DNA from: Lactobacillales bacterium
Lineage (GTDB): Bacteria; Bacillota; Bacilli; Lactobacillales; Streptococcaceae
DNA length: 5,396 bases
Reading direction: 5' to 3'
Assembly: GCA_031257815.1 (NCBI GenBank)
Contig: JAIRNX010000132.1
Coordinates: 1 to 5,396 of the forward strand
Numbering within the stretch: the stretch's first letter is position 1; every line of letters begins with the position of its first letter. The notes beneath the pieces were generated by a model. It was not told the origin of the DNA, ran no database searches, and saw only the letters and a program-made list of their open reading frames with translations. Positions 1 through 5,396 of this stretch are shown here, one piece after another. Position numbers and translations under genes: made by a program.

Positions 1-21
1 TGTTAATTTGATTAAATCTAT

Positions 22-369
22 TTATTTCGAAAATATCCTTCGAGAAACATCCAGTAATTTACCTAAAAATTTTTCTGGAACTTTTTCAATATATTTAGCA
101 TTACGGACGAGGTAATCAATTGTGACTAACTGATCCAATAAAACATAACCTGTTGTTTTGCATTTATCATGCATTTTTATATACAGCGGCAAGCGACGTT
201 TAGTAGTTGAAATTGGAGCAATAATCACTACATTCGTAAATTTTGCAACAATATCATTGGATAAAACAACTAATGGGCGATAACCTTTTTGCTCATGGCC
301 TTTTTTAGGATTTAAATTTGCTCGAATAATATCACCTTGTTTAGGAATGTATTTTTCTTCATCTACCAA
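22..369 (-). CDS. mazF: MazF/PemK-family endoribonuclease toxin
   Basis: The 115-residue product matches the MazF family in length and layout. MazF toxins cut mRNA at short specific sequences and stop growth when the partner antitoxin is lost; they act in the cytoplasm as dimers. The N-terminal block GDIIRANLNPKKGHEQKGYR (residues 12-31) aligns with the E. coli MazF stretch around DPTKGSEQAGHRP, which places the RNA-binding and catalytic Arg at R31 and the conserved Glu at E26. The loop P52-P61 with S54/T55 matches the E. coli TT pair, and DQLVTID (79-85) matches its DQVKSI block. The start is TTG at 369-367: no other start codon lies between the upstream in-frame stop and this TTG, and GGAG sits 7 bases before it. 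The gene overlaps the end of mazE by 7 bases, so translation is probably coupled. The RNA cleavage sequence cannot be read from the protein. Family assignment is strong; toxicity is inferred. Confidence 0.95.
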   Translation of the reverse strand: MVDEEKYIPKQGDIIRANLNPKKGHEQKGYRPLVVLSNDIVAKFTNVVIIAPISTTKRRLPLYIKMHDKCKTTGYVLLDQLVTIDYLVRNAKYIEKVPEKFLGKLLDVSRRIFSK

Positions 370-620
370 AGCTCTTCTCCAACACTTTCACCAAAATCAA
401 GAGGTTTTTCCCTAAGTTCGTCATCTCTATAGTCTTTAAAAAGATAAGCTAATGAGCCATCATCCTTATCAGATGCTAATGATAAAATAAGGCGGTTGTC
501 ATTTGTTTTTTCGGCTAATAAACTTTGAGCATTTTGCCAACCAAGAGAATTTAACAAATTAGCTTGCAAACGGATAGCTTTTGAATCTCCCCATTTGTCT
601 ACGGACATTTTGACCGTCAT
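363..620 (-). CDS. mazE: MazE-like antitoxin (AbrB/SpoVT fold)
   Basis: This is an antitoxin that should bind and neutralise the downstream MazF and, with it, repress its own promoter. From the ATG at 620 the product has 85 residues. The N-terminal segment SVDKWGDSKAIRL (6-18) matches the DNA-binding swapped-hairpin start of MazE (E. coli VKRWGNSPAVRIP). The C-terminal tail LDFGESVGEELW (74-85) resembles the E. coli MazE tail IDWGEPKDKEVW, the flexible part that lies across the MazF active site and ends in Trp. The middle is acidic and rich in Asp, as usual for antitoxins. An in-frame GTG at 632 would add four residues, but a good Shine-Dalgarno site ends 6 bases before the ATG at 620. The gene ends inside the mazF start region, giving a 7-base overlap. 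Differences from E. coli are Asp for Asn in the KWGNS motif and Leu-Gln for Ile-Pro after the conserved Arg. The pairing is well supported by both sequence and order. Confidence 0.88.
   Translation of the reverse strand: MTVKMSVDKWGDSKAIRLQANLLNSLGWQNAQSLLAEKTNDNRLILSLASDKDDGSLAYLFKDYRDDELREKPLDFGESVGEELW
377..380 (-). promoter_or_regulatory. Ribosome binding site of mazF
   Basis: The coding strand reads GGAG followed by a 7-base spacer and TTG. The site lies inside the last codons of mazE. It decides the choice of TTG as the mazF start, since the nearby ATG at 362-360 is in another frame. Confidence 0.75.
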
Positions 621-626
621 ATTAAA

Positions 627-635
627 CACCACTTT
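627..635 (-). promoter_or_regulatory. Ribosome binding site of mazE
   Basis: The coding strand reads AAAGTGGTG, matching 7 of 9 positions of AAGGAGGTG, with a 6-base spacer (TTTAAT) to ATG at 620-618. It overlaps the alternative GTG start at 632-630 and argues for the ATG. Confidence 0.55.
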
Positions 636-661
636 CTGAGCATTTCAAATTTCTACATTTC

Positions 662-690
662 TTTATAACATACAGCGTCGGTACATTCCT
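662..690 (-). promoter_or_regulatory. Candidate extended -10 promoter for mazEF
   Basis: The Fic-mazE gap contains TGTTATAAA on the minus strand: the TGn extension at 670-668 and TATAAA at 667-662, one base from the TATAAT consensus. At 17-base spacing the -35 position (690-685) reads AGGAAT, which is poor, so activity would rest on the extended -10. A start point near 655-650 would leave a leader of roughly 30 bases before the ATG at 620. Such a promoter would fit the autoregulation known for MazEF pairs. Such matches occur by chance in AT-rich DNA. Confidence 0.35.
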
Positions 691-1496
691 CATTTAAAAT
701 CAGTGTTAATTTTATTAAAATCTTGTAAATTTTGTTCATTTAGTTTCAATATTTCTATTTGCTTATGCAAGGTGTCTTCCACAATATCAGCAATAAATTG
801 ATTAAAAGGCTCAAGACTTGCATCAGGTGTTTTTTGCGTTTCATAGAGCGCTTTATTATAAGCACCTCGCATTTTTTCATTTGGCTTAACATAAATTGGT
901 GGAAAACCTGTTTTTGTTAGTTGAAAATTTAAAAGCAAACGTGCTGTGCGACCATTACCATTAATAAATGGATGAATAGTTACAAAACGCTGATGAATTT
1001 CGCTAGCTAATTGCACTGGATGAAGATGCTGACCCTCATCATTTACCCATCTTACAAATTCCTCCATTTGTAGTTTGATTAGAAACGGTTGCGGTGGCTT
1101 ATATCTACCTACAATAACTGGCACTGCTCGATAAACACCTGCCACTTCGCCGGCCTTTTTTGTACGATGATATACCAAATAATTAACTTCACGAATCATT
1201 CGCTCGCTAAACACTTGCTTTTCAGAATTAACCGCAAGCTCTTTCATATAATCAAGAGCTTCAGAATAATCAATCAACTCTAGATAATCTTTAATAGGTT
1301 TTTGCGCAATGGTAATGCCCGCTTCTAAAGCCACTCGCGTTTCATCCAAGGTCAATGTATTGCCTTCCAACCAAGTAGAAGAGTGCGTTTCCTTAATTCG
1401 GTAATTTTTCCATAAAAGCTTAGCTTGTACTTGATCTAGTGGTCTAAAACTATCCATTTTTGCTTTTAATTGATCTATCTTTGCATAATTAACCAT
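690..1496 (-). CDS. Fic-domain protein, class II (N-terminal inhibitory helix)
   Basis: Fic enzymes usually transfer AMP from ATP to a hydroxyl side chain of a target protein; some use other nucleotides or groups. The 268-residue product has the Fic core HPFINGNGRTAR at 175-186 with the catalytic His at 175 and the phosphate-binding Gly/Asn/Arg loop. An inhibitory motif (S/T)xxxE(G/N) is present as STWLEG at 40-45, with E44 as the predicted inhibitory Glu; its place before the core makes this class II. The stretch VGRYKPPQPFLI (129-140) fits the flap that positions the target. The C-terminal tail (about 243-268) is charged and probably helical. Asn179 replaces the usual Asp/Glu of HxFx(D/E)GNGR. 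The ATG at 1496 follows GGTGA with a 5-base spacer, 14 bases after the glycosyltransferase stop. No separate antitoxin is needed if E44 works. The target is unknown; a Doc-type kinase is unlikely, as the fold carries the GNGRxxR loop. Confidence 0.92.
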   Translation of the reverse strand: MVNYAKIDQLKAKMDSFRPLDQVQAKLLWKNYRIKETHSSTWLEGNTLTLDETRVALEAGITIAQKPIKDYLELIDYSEALDYMKELAVNSEKQVFSERMIREVNYLVYHRTKKAGEVAGVYRAVPVIVGRYKPPQPFLIKLQMEEFVRWVNDEGQHLHPVQLASEIHQRFVTIHPFINGNGRTARLLLNFQLTKTGFPPIYVKPNEKMRGAYNKALYETQKTPDASLEPFNQFIADIVEDTLHKQIEILKLNEQNLQDFNKINTDFK

Positions 1497-1510
1497 TCAA
1501 ATCACCAAAA

Positions 1511-3334
1511 TCAAGATTTCACCAAAAACCGTCCACTTTTCTTTGACAAATTTGGATTATAGTACGGATCATTTTCAATAATCTTCGAGTATCTTTCCAT
1601 CATATATTGCGACTCTTTTTTTAGCCGCTCTAACTTTTCCTTTGAAGCATCGTCAAGTCCACGCGTTTGCGATTCATAATGATAAAGTTCCGCCTGATGC
1701 GCCCAAATATTGTCTTTCCCTAATTTTTTAAGACGAATGCCTAAATCTACGTCATTATACGCTACAGTTAGATTTTCATCAAATCCGCCAAGTTGCTTAA
1801 AGTCGTCCTTTTTCACCACCACACACGCTGCTGTTACCGCATAATAGTTAACATTGATCTGCAAACGACCAAAATATCCAAACTCACTTCTGCCATACAT
1901 ATGATGCACATGCCCTGCAACGCCACCTAGACCAAGCACCACGCCCGCATGCTGAATATTGTTTGTCGAATAATAAAGTTTAGCGCCGACCATACCCACA
2001 CGCTTAAATTGCGCAAAAGACACCATCGTTGATAACCAATCAGGTGCAATCACCTCAACATCATTATTTAAAAATAACAAATATTTCCCCTGCGCTTCTT
2101 TAACAGCCAGATTGTTGATCTTTGAATAATTAAAGGGGATGTCAATTGAAAGTTTTATAAACCTTTTGCCCAACTTTTTCTGATACTCAGCATAAAGCGC
2201 AAAAACTTTCTTCTCAGAACTTCCATTATCAGCCATGATTATCTCATAATTTTGATAAGTTGTCTTGGTAAGGATCGAATCAATTGCTCGTTTTGTATCT
2301 TCATAACCATTTTTAGCCGGGATAATAATCGAAACTAAATCTTCTTGTAAAATATTGTAATGAACGTCATATAATCCTAAGCCCGCACCATGTGTCACAT
2401 CTCCTTTTAATCCACGCCGCACCAACGCTTCTTGCACAGCTTTAAATCCAGCTTCAAAAGCATACTTTTTCGTTTTCGGATTTACTGCTGTTGAAGTTTT
2501 TAGCATTCGCCAATGATATAAAATTTTTGGTATATGATGAATTCGTGAAGCGTTTGTTTTCTCAACAAAGCGCAAAACCAAATCATAATCTTGAGAGCCC
2601 TCAAATCCTTTGCGAACCCCCCCCATCTCCACTAAAATCGACCGACGATAAACACCCAAGTGGCTAATATAATTTGTCCCTAACAATAAATCCGGTGAAA
2701 AATTCGGCTTAAACGCCGGATCAGATCGAACGCCTTTCTCATCAATCTTATCTTCATCGCTGTAAATTAAATCAAGCTTAAAATTTTTGTTTAGCGCCTT
2801 TACCACTTCAAAAAGAGCATTTTGCGGCAGCTCATCATCATTATCGAGCAACGCTACAAATTCGCCACTTGCTAACGCCAATGCTGAATTTGTTGCCTCA
2901 CTAATATGCCCATTAATTTTACGATACACAACCTTTACTCGAGTATCAGCTTCTTTGTAATGATCCAAAACTTTTTTAATTTCCGGATCAGTTGATTTGT
3001 CATCTGCAATACATAACTCAATCTTTGTATAACTCTGTATCAACACTGAATCAATACATTTTTTTAACCACTTAATTGGCGCATTATAAACAGGCATTAC
3101 AATCGAAATCATAGGTGTGTAAGTAAACTGTTCAATCTCTCTTTTCATCTTCTCAAACGTTTCTGTCTCTTCCTGATCAATCCACCTTTGATAAGCTTCA
3201 TCAGTGATTTTTGAAGCTTTGCCCGACTTTAATTTTCTTAAAGTGGCTTTTAAACCATGAGTGCAGTAATAACGATAACTTTTCATTACCATTGAAACAT
3301 TTTTATCCAATATTGCTTTAACTTTTTTTCTCAT
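1511..3334 (-). CDS. Tandem-domain family 2 glycosyltransferase
   Basis: The 607-residue product carries two GT-A (GT2) domains and probably adds two sugars, or alternates two linkages, on a cell-surface polysaccharide or teichoic-acid-like chain at the cytoplasmic face. A basic N-terminal region (1-75) has no clear membrane segment and may hold it at the membrane. Domain A starts at ISIVMPVYN (76-84), with the nucleotide-binding pair ADD (110-112), metal-binding DNDD (164-167), a likely catalytic-base region SQDYDL (247-252) and YHWR (273-276). Domain B starts at VSIIIPAKN (334-342), with ADNGS (368-372), NNDVE (423-427) and NDVDLG (527-532). The end DPYYNPNLS (589-597) is typical of these tandem proteins. 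AGGA with a 7-base spacer supports the ATG at 3334. The upstream oxidoreductase gene ends 22 bases away. A G8 run crosses codons 237-240 within domain A. Donor and acceptor sugars cannot be told from the sequence. Confidence 0.92.
   Translation of the reverse strand: MRKKVKAILDKNVSMVMKSYRYYCTHGLKATLRKLKSGKASKITDEAYQRWIDQEETETFEKMKREIEQFTYTPMISIVMPVYNAPIKWLKKCIDSVLIQSYTKIELCIADDKSTDPEIKKVLDHYKEADTRVKVVYRKINGHISEATNSALALASGEFVALLDNDDELPQNALFEVVKALNKNFKLDLIYSDEDKIDEKGVRSDPAFKPNFSPDLLLGTNYISHLGVYRRSILVEMGGVRKGFEGSQDYDLVLRFVEKTNASRIHHIPKILYHWRMLKTSTAVNPKTKKYAFEAGFKAVQEALVRRGLKGDVTHGAGLGLYDVHYNILQEDLVSIIIPAKNGYEDTKRAIDSILTKTTYQNYEIIMADNGSSEKKVFALYAEYQKKLGKRFIKLSIDIPFNYSKINNLAVKEAQGKYLLFLNNDVEVIAPDWLSTMVSFAQFKRVGMVGAKLYYSTNNIQHAGVVLGLGGVAGHVHHMYGRSEFGYFGRLQINVNYYAVTAACVVVKKDDFKQLGGFDENLTVAYNDVDLGIRLKKLGKDNIWAHQAELYHYESQTRGLDDASKEKLERLKKESQYMMERYSKIIENDPYYNPNLSKKSGRFLVKS
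2617..2624 (-). repeat. G8 mononucleotide tract inside the glycosyltransferase gene
   Basis: Eight C on the plus strand give ATGGGGGGGGTT on the coding strand, codons Met237-Gly-Gly-Val240. By reading the frames, one extra G gives a stop after five altered codons (Gly-Ser-Gln-Arg-Ile), and loss of one G gives a stop after 38 altered codons. Either change would remove domain B. The tract is directly visible; switching is inference. Confidence 0.9.
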
Positions 3335-3356
3335 TCTATTTTCCTATATTCCAACG

Positions 3357-4361
3357 CTATTTCTTTTCGTCAGCTGCAAAGACAATGCCTGAATCTTCCC
3401 GCATTGCAACTAATACAGCATTTACATTACGCGCAAGTTCAACCCACTCTTCATATTTAACACCCCAAACTTCACTTTCAGGATGCAATAACACTTGAGC
3501 AAAAGCCTCTGCTTCTTCTACCATAGAATTAGCCAAAGCATTAATTTTTAAAGATTTCACATCTTTTTCTCGTTCATAATAATTCGCCGAATTAATCGCA
3601 CTGATGGCATCCAATACCAAAGTTCCCTGAGCTAAAAAAATTTCCGAAGGCGCAAAGCTTGTAATACTTTTACCGGGCTGAATCGTCACATCAAAATTTT
3701 CATAGCGCAAAATCCCCGTCCCCATGCTATCAACACCTGTAGATGCAAGAGTGGCAAAATAATGAACGGCACAAGGCACACCAAACCAACCAAGCGCTGC
3801 ATACACTTGATAAACCCCCAAATCATACAGCGCACCACCTGAAAATTTTAATGAGAAAATATTAGGCTCTTCTCCCGCCAGCACTTTATCCATGCGCGAA
3901 GAATACTTAGCATAGTGAAAACTAGCTCCTTGAATTTCGCCATTTGACTCTAAAAATTTCTTTATTTCAGTAAAACTTTGTTCATGAAGATTGCGCGCTG
4001 CTTCAAAGAAAAAAACTCTTTGCTTATTGGCTAAATTGATAATCTCATCCATTTCTTCTCTGGTAGAAAAAGCTGGCTTTTCAACAATCACACTCTTACC
4101 CGCTAAAATCGCCTGTTTGGCTTGAGCAAAATGCAAGGAATTTGGTGATGCAATATAAATAACATCTAACTTTGTATTTTGCAAAAAAGTTGTTAAATCT
4201 GTCGATAACTTGATTGTTCCTTGATACTTGGTAGCAAATTTTTCAGCTGTTGCCAAATTTCTTGAATAAACACTACTTAGTCGATATTTTTTGGTGGATA
4301 AAGCTGCAACAATAAATTGATCCGTAATCCAATTGGTACCAATCACTCCTAAATTCAACAT
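3357..4361 (-). CDS. Gfo/Idh/MocA-family NAD(P)-dependent oxidoreductase
   Basis: Members of this family oxidise or reduce hydroxyl and keto groups on sugars, inositols and related compounds using NAD(P). The 334-residue product has the usual two-part layout. An N-terminal Rossmann fold begins LGVIGTNWIT (4-13) and carries YIASPNSLH (69-77). The family motif EKP is at 94-96 in VIVEKPAFS. The C-terminal alpha/beta substrate domain includes GGALYDLGVY (175-184), the region that holds the catalytic Asp and His/Tyr in relatives (D180, Y184 here). The second Gly of the usual GTG turn is Asn10. AAAGAGG with an 8-base spacer supports the ATG at 4361. The peptidase gene ends 18 bases upstream and the glycosyltransferase follows 22 bases downstream, so co-transcription is likely. 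A link to sugar precursors for that enzyme is possible but unproven; a dihydrodiol- or inositol-dehydrogenase-like role is equally open. Confidence 0.9.
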   Translation of the reverse strand: MLNLGVIGTNWITDQFIVAALSTKKYRLSSVYSRNLATAEKFATKYQGTIKLSTDLTTFLQNTKLDVIYIASPNSLHFAQAKQAILAGKSVIVEKPAFSTREEMDEIINLANKQRVFFFEAARNLHEQSFTEIKKFLESNGEIQGASFHYAKYSSRMDKVLAGEEPNIFSLKFSGGALYDLGVYQVYAALGWFGVPCAVHYFATLASTGVDSMGTGILRYENFDVTIQPGKSITSFAPSEIFLAQGTLVLDAISAINSANYYEREKDVKSLKINALANSMVEEAEAFAQVLLHPESEVWGVKYEEWVELARNVNAVLVAMREDSGIVFAADEKK

Positions 4362-4379
4362 TTAGCTCGCCTCTTTAAT

Positions 4380-5396
4380 TTACAAACTTTGAGCAACCTT
4401 TTCCAATTCATCTAGACGCTTTTCAAATACCACAAAAGCTTCTTCTAAATAATTAGCTTTAAGCATATCAACGCCTGCTTTTTTCATCACCTCAAGCGGA
4501 TAAACGGAACTGCCAGCTTTTAAAAATTCCAAATATTTATCCACATTTTCTTTACTTCCATAAATGATTCTCTGCGATAAATCATTAGCCGCGGCCATAC
4601 CTGTGGCATATTGAAAAACATAGTAATTTCTATAAAAATGCGGAATCCGCGCCCACTTCAAAGCGATCTGTGGATCAAACTCCAAGGCTTTCCCATAATA
4701 GCGAACATTTAAATCACTATAATATTTATTCAAACTATCCACTGTTAAAGTTATACCAGATTCTACTTGTTGGTTAATATGATGTTCAAATTCAGCAAAC
4801 TGACTTTGTCTAAAAATGCTGCCCTTAAAGCCATCAAGGTAATGATTTAACACATATGCCCGAGCCTTAGGATCTTTTTCATTTTTCAATAAATACTCGG
4901 TTAAAATATTTTCATTAGTGGTCGAAGCAATTTCTGCTAAAAAAATCGGATAATAACCATAAACGTAGGGTTGATTGCTGCGCGTGTAGTGACTATGCGC
5001 ACTATGGCCCATCTCGTGCATCAATGTATAAAAATTTTCCAAATTATCATGCCAATTTAACAAAATATAAGCTTCGGTATCATATGCACCACCTGAGAAA
5101 GCACCAGATTTTTTACCTTCATTTTCACACACATCGATAATTCGGTGATCAAAAACATGGCGAACATAAGCTAAATAATCTTTTCCTAACACCGCTAAGC
5201 TCTCTAAAATCTTGTCTTTTGCTTGCTTATATGTAAAGCTAAGAGGTGCTTTTCCTAATAACGGTGCATATAAATCATAACTATGAAGTTCTTGAACACC
5301 AAGCAATTTCTTGCGAAAGGCAACATAACGATGCAATAAAGGTAGATGTTTATTGACCGTTGCAATTAACATATCATAAACTTCCTCAGGAATATG
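4380..5396 (-). CDS. pepF: Oligoendopeptidase F, M3 family (5' end beyond window)
   Basis: This is the C-terminal portion of a cytosolic zinc metallopeptidase that cuts short peptides, in lactic acid bacteria helping peptide use and protein turnover. The visible frame runs open to the window edge, giving 338 residues (from HIPEEVYD); the family is usually about 600, so roughly the first 260 are missing. The Met at 5372 is internal. The zinc site HEMGH is encoded at 5018-5004 and the third ligand Glu lies 27 residues after the second His of the motif, minus the usual small offset, in [11 protein letters not shown]. Other family blocks are [16 protein letters not shown] near the start, [16 protein letters not shown] before the zinc site, [18 protein letters not shown] near the substrate pocket and [13 protein letters not shown] close to the end. 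It ends with TAA at 4382-4380, 18 bases before the oxidoreductase start. No truncation or frameshift is seen in the visible part. Assignment to PepF rather than another M3 peptidase rests on these blocks. Confidence 0.93.
   Translation of the reverse strand, partial: HIPEEVYDMLIATVNKHLPLLHRYVAFRKKLLGVQELHSYDLYAPLLGKAPLSFTYKQAKDKILESLAVLGKDYLAYVRHVFDHRIIDVCENEGKKSGAFSGGAYDTEAYILLNWHDNLENFYTLMHEMGHSAHSHYTRSNQPYVYGYYPIFLAEIASTTNENILTEYLLKNEKDPKARAYVLNHYLDGFKGSIFRQSQFAEFEHHINQQVESGITLTVDSLNKYYSDLNVRYYGKALEFDPQIALKWARIPHFYRNYYVFQYATGMAAANDLSQRIIYGSKENVDKYLEFLKAGSSVYPLEVMKKAGVDMLKANYLEEAFVVFEKRLDELEKVAQSL

Noticed and set aside
1..21. Terminator after mazF
   Set aside because: No GC-rich stem followed by a T run is visible in these 21 bases; any terminator would lie outside the window.
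360..362. ATG just after the mazE stop as the mazF start
   Set aside because: It is in a different frame from the MazF protein; only the TTG at 369-367 is in frame and it has a well-placed GGAG.
621..632. GTG at 632 as the mazE start
   Set aside because: It would sit inside the best ribosome binding site, which is correctly spaced for the ATG at 620; the four extra residues add nothing recognisable. It cannot be fully excluded.
1089..1283. Plus-strand open frame of 64 codons
   Set aside because: It lies entirely inside the Fic gene on the opposite strand, has no recognisable domain, and the minus-strand frame carries clear Fic motifs.
2610..2630. Glycosyltransferase as a broken gene or two genes
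   Set aside because: The frame is continuous through the G8 tract in this sequence and both domains are complete.
5370..5372. ATG as the true start of the peptidase
   Set aside because: The frame stays open to the window edge with family-like residues (IPEEVYD) before it, and the visible part is only about half the usual length.

Overview
The window is an AT-rich stretch in which all six protein-coding genes lie on the minus strand, so transcription runs from the right edge to the left. Low GC, strong Shine-Dalgarno sites, tight gene packing and an M3-type oligoendopeptidase F suggest a low-GC Firmicute. A lactic acid bacterium (Lactobacillaceae or a relative) is my best guess, inferred from protein style rather than from any marker gene.

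In transcription order: (1) 5396-4380, the C-terminal part of oligoendopeptidase F, a cytosolic zinc peptidase, cut by the window edge. (2) 4361-3357, a Gfo/Idh/MocA-family NAD(P)-dependent oxidoreductase. (3) 3334-1511, a 607-residue protein with two GT2 glycosyltransferase domains, probably acting in surface polysaccharide synthesis, with a run of eight G in its coding strand. (4) 1496-690, a class II Fic protein with its own inhibitory motif. (5) 620-363, a MazE-like antitoxin. (6) 369-22, a MazF-family endoribonuclease toxin whose gene overlaps the end of mazE and starts with TTG.

Gaps between the first four genes are only 14-22 bases and show no terminator, so read-through along the strand is likely. 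The 69-base gap before mazE is the longest non-coding stretch. It holds a possible extended -10 promoter that could let mazEF be expressed and autoregulated on its own. Bases 1-21, downstream of mazF, show no terminator, and no non-coding stretch reaches 300 bases. I see no RNA gene, CRISPR array or insertion sequence.

The right half (peptidase, oxidoreductase, glycosyltransferase) looks like ordinary metabolism and envelope synthesis. The left half is a small regulatory or stress cluster: a self-inhibited Fic enzyme followed by a classical toxin-antitoxin pair. The points most worth a second look are the G8 tract as a possible on/off switch of the glycosyltransferase, the Asn at the usual acidic position of the Fic motif, and the Fic-mazEF arrangement. 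I do not see a clearly new system.
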